From assembly GCF_013368755.1 (NCBI RefSeq), contig NC_049563.1, forward strand, positions 5,766,001-5,830,000: a DNA stretch of 64,000 nucleotides, given 5' to 3'. Origin of the DNA: Talaromyces rugulosus. Its lineage: Eukaryota; Ascomycota; Eurotiomycetes; Eurotiales; Trichocomaceae. The notes beneath the pieces are model-generated. The model did not search any database. It was given only the letters and a program-made list of their open reading frames with translations, and was not told where the DNA came from. Each line of letters opens with the position of its first letter. The stretch's first letter is position 1. A program made the position numbers and the translations under genes. Below are positions 9,823-22,129 of this stretch, piece after piece.

Positions 9823-12492
9823 TTAATAGCCGCGGTAGGACAAAGGATCTAAATCCGAAAGTCTTGGCTCTTGAAAATAGAAATCAAAAGGCGCTGTTCC
9901 AAAGCGTGCCATGTCAAGCACCTCGTTCCAGTCGATATCGTTGATTGAGAAAGAATCGACGACAGTGCTGTTGATGTTTTCAGTTTGCAAGGACTCCGCC
10001 GAGGAATGCCTATGTTCCATTTGGGCCTGTTTAATCTGCTGCGGCTGGCTGACAAGACCACAAGATGACAAGCTGCCCTCTGCTGTTATCATTAGCTTAA
10101 ATCCTCACGAGACGTTTGATTATACCCGGGTGTTAAAAGTACCTGTCGCACGACGTAGAAACTTTTTTTCGCCAATTTCCAAAAGCTTGATACAGGTTTG
10201 GGCGGTTTCATGTAAGTGCTGGTATAGCTTGAGGTTCTCTAAGCTTTCTTCCCACTTCCTTGACAGGTATTCTCTATTTTCTCCACTTCCTGAGGATATA
10301 TCACAGATGTGCCCGACAAGAAGAATCATTGAAGCAGTGTAGAGGTCTTTCCCTTTTTAGTACCTTGATTCTTGCGCACATTCACGGGGTACTTACAAAA
10401 AATCGAATAGCATGGTTCGGGAAGTAAGGCATCGTCCAAACCGGAGGCGGCCACAAACACTGCGATCAAATCACAAGCTGACTGTATGCACGCATTGGAA
10501 GCATGAGAGATGAGAGCATTGTGGACCTTTCCCTTGATCCCACCTTGTTCGTCGATTTTGGACGGTGAACGACATAAAATTAACTGGCGTAGCAACAGCG
10601 GCCGAAAAACCAAAATACGTCCGTATAGAAACCTTGGGAAGCCAAATCGTGTAAGTAAGGTGTGAGCGTAGAATCTTGAACTTGGTACCTTGCTTGTAAT
10701 ATTGTTGCATGCCTATTCCATCCTGAGCTGGGAATTTGTCCCGGATGAAGCATTGGAAGCCGCAACAAATCAGGAAGGTCATCTTTCCAAGCTTCAAGAT
10801 CCTCTTCCACTTGGAACAGATCCCGAAAATCACCTTCCTCGATCTGTTCAGTTAGCGTGAGGAGCTCGTTAGATGCTTCCTTAATGCTTCGTTTTTCTTT
10901 TTGACTGGAGATGCTGTCCTCGTCGTACAAAACGTAGATAACCTTGGCAAGGATAGACTGTAACTGAAAGGCATGAGCGAAAAAAAGTGAGCTTTGATTT
11001 TCATCGAATGAAAGCCCTTGGGGCAAAGAAGATGTCGATAATTTGTTTACACAATCGGACTTGTCAAGGGGTATAATCAGCGGCCGGCCAAATGTCACGC
11101 ATAGTGTCCTAGCCCTAGTCAGTCATAAACAGGGTGTCAAAACACATGTATAACCAACCTATCCATGAAAAGACAGCCCATCCAGACTCGTCTTCGGGAG
11201 TATTCTCTGTGTTGAAAATTGGGCATAATGACACTTCTTCGCTGGTTGGAAGGAATTGGCCGGTGCAAACCTAGGCCCTGGGCAAGACGAATGGCCACTC
11301 CAACCAGGTTCCAGCAAGCCTCTGTCAGTTTCGTGCCTTGTAAGTATATACCCATTAACAGCAGGGCTTGGACCATTGGAATGCTGCCCTGATTGAATAT
11401 GTCGAAATTCAACTCTAACAGCCTCTTGCAACGCTGCCAGAACACCCATGACCTATCATCTTGCTTTTTTGCTTGACATCCAAGGGCAAATGTCATATTC
11501 AAGATACAATGAAAGATTCGACTTCCCGGCACATGATTTTGCGTTGTTCGAATATGGTACTCGGAACTTTCAGGTGACCCCGACGATAGCCAAAGCTTTG
11601 CATATTCTCTTTCAAAGCTACATCTCTCCAACAAAGGATAGATGGGATAAACGCGATCCCAGAAAGCGGAAATGAGTCCATCTGCTTCGGTCCTCATAGG
11701 GAGAATATAGCCATCATTAATTTCTTCCTCAATGCTCGAATAACTATCATTTTTGTTAGTCGGATGGGTCGGAAGGATTGTGATAAACAAAATGGAGCCA
11801 TACGATGTTGTTTGAATGGGCAGATTTGTATCAAATATTGGGAGTTCTTCGGACATGTGGAGATTCATGATTTTCTCCACTTGACTGACAAATTCCACGG
11901 TGCTCGATTCCCCAAAATACTGCTCGCCAGCTGCTGCCGAGCTGATATCATTCCCAACTGTCCCCATCCCGTCTACCTTGAAGTAAAGAGGTAAGTGGGA
12001 AGACTTCTAGAGCCCATGCGGATTCACTTACAGATGTCTTTTTACTTTTGCGAGACAAGAATCTGTTTTCAGTCATCACTGCTGGCTGATCCTTACTGGT
12101 GGGTTGGCCATGAGGTGCAAATTCCGAATCAAAATGAAATGCCGGAGAAATTATTTCTCGTGCATCGCTCGACAGTTGCATGAGGGGATCCATCGATAGT
12201 GGAAAGTTTGCGTTAGCCTTCTCTCTCTCGAGCTCAGCAACGCGGGTCTGCAGTGCGGCAATCTCCCTAATAAAGAAAGTAAGCAAAAAACACTGTACAT
12301 TAAAAATATCACCTACCGTGCCTTCTTTCCTGTCCTACCATCGCTTTGATCGAATACACAAGTCGTCCAAGATCCACGTCTGGCGCATGTACCACAGCGA
12401 GGTTTACGACCATCGCACTTGCGCTTTGAGCTTCGGCACCTTTGACAAGCCTGTGCTGACTTTCGGTGCCTATCTGGGCGTGATTCTGACAT
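9823..12492 (-). CDS. Zn2Cys6 fungal transcription factor
   Basis: Seven exons: 12492-12317, 12266-12032, 11976-11159, 11114-10689, 10632-10397, 10346-10143 and 10082-9823. Introns are 44-60 bp and the product is 784 aa. The binuclear zinc cluster is at residues 16-45 (Cys16, 19, 26, 33, 36, 45). A coiled-coil linker follows (IAALQTRVAELER). The fungal-specific middle domain carries QALLLMGIYLQG and WMGCLFMDR joined to ARTLCVTFGRPL, a classic hallmark, and FLYGRILVFRPLLLRQL. Every junction was set by GT/AG plus restored motifs. I start at the ATG at 12492. An upstream in-frame ATG at 12636 would add a proline-rich leader read through an 18-base G run. It is the likely pathway-specific activator of the surrounding enzymes (inference). 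It is divergent from the C2H2 regulator. Confidence 0.85.
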
Positions 12493-12527
12493 TTTGGGGA
12501 AAGAGGTGTGGGCTGTTTGGGCTGTTT

Positions 12528-12545
12528 GGGGGGGGGGGGGGGGGG
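12528..12545. repeat. 18-base G homopolymer (C run in the regulator mRNA leader)
   Basis: An uninterrupted run of 18 G lies 36 bp upstream of the Zn2Cys6 regulator ATG (12492). On the mRNA it is a C run flanked by AAACAGCCC copies. Such runs vary easily in length by slippage, and length errors in assembly are also common. Confidence 0.9.
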
Positions 12546-13148
12546 TTGACAGGTGAGAGATGTGTTGATTCCAGAATTTTCCCCGCGTTCCGCGACTCGG
12601 CACAAAGTTAATCACTACGAGGTCATCGCACTCCACTTCATGCTTATAGGATCAGAAATCAAATGACTGCCTTTTTAAAGCACTAAATTAAATATATTCT
12701 GCTAGCGAACCCTTCTCCATGCTTTAGGGGTAGAGGCATTAGGACACAAATTGATTGATTCGCCTTCTTAGAGAGTGGGATAGAAGATGGGTGTCATTTC
12801 ATATATTTAATGTTCCCTTTCGTTGCTTGTTCTGAATGTCAGTCAACTGGTATTTACATCAATTTAGTGGCCGGCATGAATACATATCCATGACATCTTC
12901 ATTGATATTCATAATTCACGTGTTGAAAACTAAGACTGAATTCAATATTTATTAATATAGATGGTTATTCTTGTAGGCTCTCATATACCTTCACCGGTAT
13001 ATTCATCCATCTACGAATATGAACAATATCGAATATATTTCTTATCCATGCTGAACCCCCGTAATAATTTCAGGTTTCCTGCGAAGATCCATTGTTCAGC
13101 GTAATCCACCAAGCGGAGATAGCCAGATGTCAACTTGCGGCTTGCGGA

Positions 13149-13170
13149 GATGCGGTCCGCCTTATCCGCA
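13149..13170. promoter_or_regulatory. GATGCGGTCCGC site upstream of the C2H2 regulator
   Basis: This is an exact 12-bp copy of the word at 7024-7035. Together with the following ATCCGCA it forms TGCGG-N10-CCGCA. CTTGCGG also precedes it twice (13134-13140 and 13141-13147). Confidence 0.4.
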
Positions 13171-13726
13171 CGCAAACCTTAGTGTTAAATTCATATCAGT
13201 GGTGTCATGTTATTGTCACAAAAATCAACTGTTACACATTTCATCTGCTCACAAATGCTGCATTGGTGTAAATGCTGACTATAGGAATAGTGAAAAACTT
13301 AAACATACCATAAATGATTATTGAAATTTCAACCCAACTCCCGTGGCCCCAATGGTAATGAATCTGTTAAGTTAGACAATATAACAGTTACAGAAACAAG
13401 GCGGGAACACCGCGGAAGTAAATGCGGGGCAGGGGTTTGGAGAAAATTGCCACTGCCGTGCACCTAAAGCAACAGGCCTCCCCCTCCCCACAACTGTTGA
13501 ACGTCTCAAATCTCAATACTCCCAATCTTTATGAACTCATAATTTCTCCCATCCAGCGTGATAAAAAAAAGCTTGGAGATAGCTGTCTGTCTTTGGATAG
13601 GAAATAATCGAGGCTTTCTACAACTACGAATACTACCTATTTGTCATCATTCACTGCCCGATTAGTCCTGACCAGAGAGTATCTACGTAAGGAAATCGTC
13701 TTTTTTAATGAAAAAGAGCGCTTAGA

Positions 13727-15929
13727 ATGAATGGCCGGCGAGCTCGGTCAGATAACAAGTGTCATACGTGCAATAAAACATTCTCCAAGTCAGAGCATCT
13801 TGCCAGACATATTCGCAGCCATACCAAACAAAAACCATACGAATGTCGGTCTTGTGGCAAAGCATACTCAAGAAGGTGATACTATATCTTCCCAATTTTA
13901 AAACAAAAATGGATTTCTAATAGTGCACTGTGATCTTAGCGACGTTCTAAGACGTCATGAAAAAACCCACCATGACACTTTATTACAGTCCCCACCATCT
14001 GATTCAAGGGCATCATTCCCGTTCTCTAGAAGAGATTCCATGATTCCGACTTCGTCAGCAGAGCCAAACATACAGCAAACGGGCTCCAACCATTCTATGG
14101 TCTTGCCACCCGTCATGAGCGACCACTGTGCTCCTATGGACGACTTACCGGAGACACAGGCACCAACTACAGAGGATATGAACCTGGACGATCTATCACT
14201 TGGTGTAAACTCGAGTGACTGGTTCTTGGGAGCCGAACTTGACGTCGAAGCGCTCGATTTGACACTGTCTTCTGCCATATTTGAATGGGCGCAACCGCCG
14301 GTCCCCTCTGAAATAGGATCTAGGTCTGTTAGCACTTCTAATGTAGTGACATATGGTCGATTGGTGGATGCTGTGAAAAAAAAGTGGTTTACGTACCTTT
14401 CCCCTCCAGAAGAGCAAAACCTTCATGGGCAAGTCACTTCTGGTCACGGTGTGTCTATCGGAGGTGGCAAGTTGCAAGTGGATGATAGTTATCGTGCTGG
14501 ACTCTCACTAGAGCTCCAGCATAGACTGCATGACGAAGCGTTACCGTCATCTGATCAGTTGAATCTTTTTGCTCAGCTGTTCTTTAGTCGTTTTCTCCCC
14601 CTATTTCCTGTCATTCATGCTCCAACCTTTCGCCTCACTGCCGAAAATACGCTTCTATTCTTGTCACTATGCTCTGTCGGCAGTCTGTTTGTTGGATCAT
14701 CCACCGCTTCCATGCAAGGTATGCGAATCTTTGAGAGACTTAACAAAGCCATTCTAGCATCCTGGGAATCGATTCTGTCTCGTACTCGCGCAAAGGCCTT
14801 GTCTATGGTACAAGCGGCAATTTTCGGTCAAACTTTTGCGATCCTTTCTGGCAGGCCCCGAGACTTGGTGCTAGCTGATGTTCTTCACGGGACTGTAATG
14901 TCCTGGGCTCGAGAATCCAATAAGAATAGTATATACGGTCAAGAGAACTATGAACAATCGAACATTGACCTAGAAAGTTCTGACGTCGTGGAAAAATGGC
15001 ACCGTTGGATTGAAAAGGAGCAGCGAAGTCGTGTAGAAATTGCGTTGAACATTCATGACGCAGAACTTTCTAACCTTCTTCACCATGACCCTATCCGAAA
15101 GCACCGACTTACCCAAATTATAAATCTAGCATCGGATGATTTATTCGCGGCGCCCACCGCAGCTAAGTGGGTTTTGCTTTATCAACAAGCAACGCGTGTT
15201 ATCTTTTCTCATCTGCATACCGATGATTATTTCCCGGTTGCGAGCAGACTTTCTCGTTTCTCTGCTTATGGCACCCTGGAGAGTATAGGTGCATTATTAA
15301 AAGAGGCTCGCTGCTCAAATTCGCTAAATGATAATCTGTCACAATATCTATCTGACCTATTAATTCAGTGGTGGCAAAAGTATGGTGAGCATCTTTTTCA
15401 AAATGAAGGCGATGATCCCTTTAGTCTGCCTATATTATGGCATTCAATCTATATGTCTCTCTATGCAGATATGGATCTTCTAGAGCAAGCCGTTGGCCGT
15501 AATGGCCAGGTACAAGCCATTACAGTATCGACCACAGTCCGTGACTGGGCCTGCTCGCTCGAGGCTAGCAAATGCCTTATCCACGCAGTGTTGATCCAAC
15601 GCTACTTGGAACGAATGCGGTTCTCTTCTGAGCCAGCCATCCATGTTCCCCGTGGGATTTTTTCTGCTGGGTTGGCATGGTTCTGTTTCACTTGTATTGG
15701 AAGCGAGCAAGCTATCGACCCAAAAGCCCTTGAAGCGCGAGAAATCCAACTTTTAAATAGCGAGATCGCTGTTCAAGAGACACAGGGACCGCCTTTGGTT
15801 GATTCCATTGGTAGTGTCAATAATTTGCACCGATTAATTGATCTCCTCCAACGAGTTGGTCGCTGGTCTATAGCCAAGGCTTTTGCGGCTGTACTATGCA
15901 CCGCCCTTGACGAGAGAGGCGAGGAATGA
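13727..15929 (+). CDS. C2H2 zinc-finger transcription factor with fungal-specific domain
   Basis: Exons are 13727-13875 and 13940-15929 (64-bp intron), giving 712 aa. Finger 1 has Cys12, Cys15, His28, His32. Finger 2 has Cys40, Cys43 and His56, and the intron interrupts it. Splicing restores [15 protein letters not shown], so the short first exon is needed. A Ser/Thr-rich acidic linker follows. The middle region contains [19 protein letters not shown], the mark of the fungal-specific domain also found in C2H2 regulators. I chose the ATG at 13727 because the one at 13708 meets a stop after five codons. A decayed relative lies at 25900-27125. With two adjacent fingers in a nuclear protein, it should bind GC-rich DNA; the CCCCGCA words nearby are candidates. 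That link is inference. Confidence 0.87.
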
Positions 15930-16257
15930 ATGCTATTTAGCTATTATGTTCTCATTGCGTATCTAGGCAATCTGGGGTGGTCAGCAAGCTTACAAGCAGG
16001 CAGAGTACACCCCGCAATCGATATATTTCCCTACTGTTGTATTTAGCGCCGACACGAGTAGCTGAGCTGATCTCTACTATGAACCACCCCACCCCACCCC
16101 GCCACTATCTACCACTATCCCCCGCCAGTGATAGACATCACTGGAGCACATATATGTACCAAGTAGTATCAGCAGCCAACTGTCTTCTTTGAGAACTTTC
16201 TATCATAAGATAATTGCCCAAACAACACATTTGGTGGATTAGTTGGGAAAGGATATC
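15930..16257. promoter_or_regulatory. Upstream region of the intradiol dioxygenase gene
   Basis: This 328-bp gap contains CCCCGCAA at 16010-16017, about 245 bp upstream of the dioxygenase ATG, and a C-rich CCCCACCCC tract near 16086-16101. No gene is visible; the 71-aa frame at 15977 is not convincing. Confidence 0.4.
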
Positions 16258-17378
16258 ATGGATCCAATAAAAGGCAATCTCCCGTCAATCAAAAACCTCA
16301 CGACGGAAAATATAACTGAGAATGTTAATCTTATTAACAGCTTCTGCGAAGATCTACGTATGAAGTATGTTCTCGAGAGGCTAGTCACCCATCTTCACAG
16401 TTTTGCGCGCGAAACTAGACTAAGCAGTAAAGAATGGATGGCTGGCCTGCTATTTTTGACTGAAGTTGGCAAAATATGCACTGATGTGAGACAGGTTCGT
16501 GTCTTCGTTCTCTCTTCCTTTCTTTATTCCACTGCCTCCATCACTTTCATAGAAGAAAGTTAGCATCTTCTCACTAGTCATTAGGAGTTTATCCTTCTTT
16601 CGGATATACTTGGTCTCTCGGTGCTAGTCGACTCCTTCGATCACCCCAAACCTCCAGGCGCCACAGAAGGAACTGTTCTTGGTCCATTCCACACCCACAA
16701 AACCAACTACATCAACCACGGTGCCGCCGTATCCGGGGATCAAAATGGCGAGCCTCTTCTAGTAGTTTGCTCTGTTAAAGACACTCAAGGAAGGGCAGTT
16801 GAAAATGTTAAAATTGACATTTGGGAAACGGACTCGACGGGCCACTATGATGTGCAGTACTCCGAGTACACTTTCCCAGACGGGAGAGGAGTCATTCATA
16901 GTGACAAGGATGGGCTGTTTTGGTTCAAAGCAATCACACCTGTACCTTATCCTATTCCCCACGATGGACCAGTCGGTAAGCTACTACAGAAACTAAATCG
17001 GCATCCATATCGGCCTTCTCATATGCATTTTATGTTTGAGAAGGAAGGATACGATCATCTGATTACGTATGTTTTTCCTAGTTGGTTTGTAATGTTCTAC
17101 CAAGTCTTTTGATTAACTCAATTCCTTGGTTAACAATAAGGCTAATGAGTGAATCAAGTGCACTTTATATTCGAAACGATCCTTACGAGTCGTCAGATGC
17201 CGTGTTTGGTGTGAAGGACTCACTAGTCGTCGATATTGGAAAAGTAGACGAGAATATTGCGAAGCGGTATGGGACCCCCGAAGGCCATGCACTTTTGACG
17301 TATGACTTTGTCCTTGTTACAGAACCGGAGGCAACGGAGCTTAAAGAAAAAAATATGAAAGAGGCGCTGAAGGGCTGA
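16258..17378 (+). CDS. Intradiol ring-cleavage dioxygenase (catechol / hydroxyquinol 1,2-dioxygenase type)
   Basis: Exons are 16258-16494, 16585-17066 and 17159-17378 (introns 90 and 92 bp), giving 312 aa. It should open a catechol or hydroxyquinol ring between the two hydroxyls with Fe(III), giving a muconate or maleylacetate. The N-terminal helical domain ends in the conserved phrase TEVGKICTDVRQ-EFILLSD. The four iron ligands are readable: Tyr167 (TGHYDV), Tyr201 (PYPIP), His225 and His227 (RPSHMHF). Length matches the family. The ATG at 16258 is preferred because the open frame upstream has only a TTG. It follows the C2H2 regulator on the same strand. With the phenol hydroxylase at 18287-20523 it forms a hydroxylate-then-cleave pair. 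Confidence 0.9.
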
Positions 17379-18286
17379 ACAAGAAATCAAATCCTCCTAA
17401 CACCTTTATATGTGGTACCGGTGGTTCAATTTCAAAATAAAAAGTATTCTGTATATGATAAGCAGCGTCGACATCTTTCTACCCAACATTTGATATTTTT
17501 TATTTTATTTTTTCGATAAGCATGTCGCGCAGGCAGGAGCGGAATAGTCTGCTAATTATCACACATGTAGATTGCCTTATTATTATCTAGTAAAACTACA
17601 CGTATCTAGGAGCTACTTATAATGTGCAGCGGACGATTAGAAAGACTGGAAATGGGCAAAACTTGTTTTTCACATTTTTTACATTGGGCCACATGGTATT
17701 TTATTTTAAGATTTTAATTATCTTTATTATTTTTACATTAAAATTTTTAAAGTCTACTTTTAACGATTTTGTGTTGTGTTTACTGCACATAATATACTAA
17801 CATATTGACAACGGATTCGGAGTGTGTATGATTAAACAGTAGAGAATGAGCATAATACTTGAATTCTTCACTATCTAGGTGCCATTTGAGGCCATATTTA
17901 TAGTATTCTAAGTAGGGGGTGCGTAGTGTGCTGCTATCGTGGGATCTTGCGACCTCTAGGCCATGGAGATAATGATTTTCCAGATTTATGCTGTTTGAGA
18001 GTAGTTGTAACATTTCGCAGTCACATATTAATCACCGAGCTTTCTGCTCGGGTCCTACGGGACTTCCTTGCCCTGTCGACTAGAGCTCAGACACTGCATC
18101 GACCTACGGTGTTACACCTAGGTATGGTGTATCAGGTTAGAAATATTTCCAGTCGTAAAAGAGATAGTGTGTCTCTAATTAAGGTGATTTGATATTTTTG
18201 TAAGTATTTCAATCATTCAGTGTGTAGTTGCGTGGCTATTGGCCTTGTCGCATGAAGCTGAAAAGAAAAAGAAAATCCATTCATTT
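17379..18286. other. Convergent intergenic region
   Basis: Between the 3' ends of the dioxygenase (+) and phenol hydroxylase (-). Very AT-rich at 17690-17770. The small ORFs at 17780 and 17926 have no supporting features. Confidence 0.4.
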
Positions 18287-20523
18287 TTAGAAAGCTAAGG
18301 CAGTCCGAATACAATTTTTCAAATATTTTTCCACCCTAGAGATATCATCTAGCTGCGCGACCACTCCTACATACCCATCTGGTCTTACCACAACGAGTGC
18401 GCCTTGTGACGGGTCAACCCCATAGATTTTGTAAGCGTCATCCAAATCGTATCCGTTATAGAATCGCATTTCCGCATGGACCTTAACTCTGGCTGGTATA
18501 TCTTCCCAACTGAATGGTTGACGAAGATTAGGATAAATAATAATTTCTTCAACAGTATTAGCTGGAAATTGCTGTGTGATATCGAACACTTTGTTCAGTG
18601 TCGTGGCGGAAATTGATTCTGGATCAAGAAGATCAGACGATGCTAGAGCTAGAATACAGAATCTTCCGGTTGAAGGTAAATCTGGAATATTCTTCTGGTT
18701 AACCGTTTTGGCTGTCGAGAGGTGAGATTGAAAAACAGACCATCTTGAATATCTCTTTGCCAGCCATCGGCAAATCGCTTCAGCTTCACATTTAGAAGTC
18801 TCCGGCCCGGTCGTAATATGCCAGCCAAGTAATTCGTTCCTTGAACCGGATTGAAACAATCCCCACCAGGGAAGTCTTTCAAAACTAGTAGGTTACTTGG
18901 GTATTCGACACCACATCCACTAGTAAAGCCGTTCCCGGTATTGAATAGTTCCACAAAGTCTGCATGCGATATGCTAGCCTCTTCCTCGTTAAACTGTCCA
19001 GAGAATACGGTGGAGAACTGGCGATCAAAGTCTATCAATTGCTGTGCATTAGAATGACGTTCAATCTGATAGGTTTGTAGAAGAGAATCTGGTTTTCCCG
19101 AGTTTGATGATATTGGGCTAAGGCCATTTATCCAATAGGCGAGTTTCCAGGCTAAATTGTACGAATCCATCATAGAGACATTCATTCCTTGACCAGCCTG
19201 CATATGTGATTAATAAAACTGAAACGATGTATCATCCAAGAGAAGGGTCGCACCTTTGGACTGTGTGTATGGCATGCTAGTACAACTATTATTAGCCTTG
19301 GTCCACGGATAGTCAAGAATCGGGAATCTACCGTCACCGACGATAAAGACACGGTCAATCCCTTGAGAATCTCTCACGGCGAATTCTGGCGATAGACGCT
19401 GGCCGATCTGGTATGCTGCCCACCAGTCAACGGTATCGTCTCCTTTCGGCTCAAAATGGTACGGTCTGAAAACATCCCTAGCCTGTTGTAAGATGTTTTC
19501 TAAAGTCACCTTTCTCCGCCGGAGTCTCGCATCCCCAGTCTGAATTTCTTCACTGTTGCTGTCTGTGCCAGCTTTATCACAACCAGTCTTAATAGCATCT
19601 GGCACGTGAACATAAATACGAGTAAGGTATTCTCCTGTTATTATTCGCTCACGAGGAATCACCATGACAGATCCTGATGGAGAGTGGATGGCGCAACGCC
19701 GGCGAATATCGGGGAAATTTGTATCAACGACCATATCAACAACCCCCCAAATATAGTCCAGCGACTGGCCTTGCAACTCGAGCCCCAAATTTTGGCGCAC
19801 AGTTGAGTGAGCGCCATCAGCGCCAACAAGAGCTTTTGAGCGTATAGTCTGCTTAACGCCGCTAGTTTCGATTTCTGCTATGACAGGAAACTCAGGATCG
19901 CCTTCCTCGTCAAGGCGTACGTTGAGGAGCTTTGTATTTCGGACTATGGCTCGTTTCGAATATCTTGACAGGTCCGTTTCCATGATTCGCTCGATTCGAC
20001 CTTGGTGAATGGTTGCTTCGTACGGGAAGCGAGCTGGAGCCATCACCTCGGGCATGACGGATTTCCGCTCAATGATCTTCAATTTATCTTGAGAAGTATT
20101 CCAAAATGCAAATTCCCACATATGACAGGCCTCGTTCTCAATTTCGTCTGAAATTCCTAAAGTCTTGAATACTTCTAATGTCCGGGGTTGTATTCCGTCT
20201 GCCTGGCCGCTTTTGAGGGCGCTAGATTTCGAGTCAATGCACAGGAGAGACTGGTCACTTAATCCATATCTCGCCAATAGAAGCCCCATCATTAATCCGG
20301 CCGGTCCAGCCTAGAGTATTCATTTATTAAATCGGCATACGGCAACTTCATCATAAAGGGCAGGTCAGAAACATACCCCAACAACCACCACTTCATACCG
20401 TGTTATTGCATCATCTTTTAGGTCCGATCGAAACGGAGAGGAAAGACGAGGTAGGGGGGGTGCAAATGAAGGGAGCACCCTTAGGTCTCTTGACGTTGAA
20501 GAGAATTCTGTAAAGACTGGCAT
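18287..20523 (-). CDS. FAD-dependent phenol 2-monooxygenase (phenol hydroxylase)
   Basis: Five exons: 20523-20377, 20310-19332, 19276-19254 (a 23-bp micro-exon), 19197-18741 and 18681-18287. Introns are 55-66 bp and the product is 666 aa, close to the 664 aa of yeast phenol hydroxylase. It adds a hydroxyl ortho to an existing one using NADPH. GxGxxG is at residues 49-54 (GAGPAG). The active-site ADG motif is at about 86-88 (QADGIQPRTLE), DG at 214-215 (GADGAHSTVR), and the GD motif GDACHTHSPKAGQGMN is assembled across the micro-exon. The thioredoxin-like C-terminal domain begins at PGRRLLNVKLKRFADG. A resorcinol, cresol or simple phenol could be the substrate. Three CCCCGCAA words lie 165-227 bp upstream of the start. 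Confidence 0.9.
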
Positions 20524-22129
20524 AATCTATACGTGTCAATTGACCAGTCTGTCCTTGCCTAGTGGGCTCATGTAAACTTAGACTACAGATGCTTAGAAAT
20601 AAGGGTTATTTAAATGATTATTTAAATATGTGTCTTCTCTATGAAAAGGGATATATCTCATAAGAGAACGGATATACACAGGGACCACCCCGCAAACAGA
20701 TGGATGAAAATATCCATGGTGCATATAACACCCCGCAACACCCCGCAAATGGCAAACTACCAAGAAATCCTAGAAAGTACGTACTATTGCATATGGACGA
20801 TTTTAATCTAATTGATTGTGATTCACTGGGTTATCCTTTCCTTGGCTGAAGCGTCAGGACAGTATCCTTGCGGGAGGGAAGCATTGAAAAGCCTGTCAAG
20901 GTGTTGAAAAATATCTAGTGTCTGATGAAGAATGTTTTTCGTAGTTATGTTATGGTAAATTATTTTAATATAATTGGAGTATAAAAATATATTTAATCTA
21001 GTTTTCACATTAGTCTTATTCTAGATATAATGGTTTGTATAGTTATTTTATATCCTATTTTTTGTTTAATACGTCTAGTATTATATCTATTTATTATGGA
21101 TATTATTTCGGTAACATTTATCTATCTATGTTGAATTAGGTGTGGTTATAAGATTAAGAATGGAGCATATTAGCGGGAAGCGGCTGATGGTGGCCTGAAG
21201 ATGTAACTGAGTACGTAGCTATATTGAATGATAGTAACTAATTCAGGGACTCTGCTACTTATGTGTAATAGGAATCTATCTGGAGGCAGGCAGACGCGTT
21301 GTTATAGATGCATGAAGCTTACTAATGCACTAACTATATTAGGATGTTACTAGGAACCGACTTGGAGCCGAGTTGGTTACCTATTAGGATTGTCTCAATA
21401 TACTGCTTTCTAAGTCCTCTGTATGTCATTATTATTTTTTATGTAAATTTCTTTCTCATTTTTGACTCTAGTTATTATGTAAGTCCATTATTCACTCTGA
21501 GACTTGGATGCTATTTTCTACCTCTGTTGACCCGATCCGGGACCCGGCTGCTGCCGACGTTCTTAAAGGTTCGCACAATCCGAGACATTTTGCCCAGTTT
21601 TAGGGTTAAAGTTTGTTGATCCCTCTGGGCCTCATCCCCGCAAATATAAACAGGACAAATTTTTTAGATAACTATGACTTCATAAGGCAGTGCCCCTCTC
21701 ACACCATACAAGCCCGATTGGCTGTGTTCCACCAGCTGTTTTGCTCTGTTGATGCCAAATCGAATGATTTTTACAGGCATACTCCGCATTTCACGCACTA
21801 AAATTCTCTTTGCATATAGTTATATGGATACCGAAACAGCTGTACTATTGGAAAATACTTCTATGTAGCGTTGTCATGGGTGGGTGGAGATCCTTTCTGT
21901 CTCACTAACTGAGACATCATAAGCTGCTGAGAAATAATATACGGTACTACTGAGAATGAAAGCAATTTCATGGAGGATGAGAAAACTATAAGTACCTCGT
22001 TTTCATCTTTTCGATTGTCTATTCATTCCCTTTGCAAACCACAGAACTTCACAGCCAAAGATTGCTCAACTTATAATCTACCAACCTTAAACGCCTCTTC
22101 TACCAATAACCATTCAACGGTCTACCATA
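20524..22129. other. Long intergenic region upstream of phenol hydroxylase and the secreted-protein gene
   Basis: About 1.6 kb between divergent genes. Near the hydroxylase it holds CCCCGCAA words. The middle (20930-21130) is AT-rich and looks like decayed DNA. CCCCGCAA occurs again at 21636-21643. I see no gene. Confidence 0.4.
20688..20748. promoter_or_regulatory. Three CCCCGCAA words upstream of phenol hydroxylase
   Basis: Exact copies are at 20688-20695, 20731-20738 and 20741-20748. The last two are spaced by one helical turn (10 bp). They lie 165-227 bp upstream of the start codon. Confidence 0.5.

Larger units (their letters stand above)
12493..13726. promoter_or_regulatory. Divergent promoter region between the two regulators
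   Basis: About 1.2 kb separates the starts of the Zn2Cys6 (-) and C2H2 (+) regulators. It contains an 18-base G homopolymer (12528-12545), a cluster of TGCGG/CCGCA words at 13135-13170 and ATGCGGGG at 13422-13429. The middle (12640-13060) is AT-rich. Small ORFs at 13127 and 13422 have no coding signs. Confidence 0.45.

Noticed and set aside
12180..12611. 143-aa plus-strand ORF over the Zn2Cys6 exons
   Set aside because: It is a shadow of the zinc-cluster exon on the opposite strand and is read through the G homopolymer.
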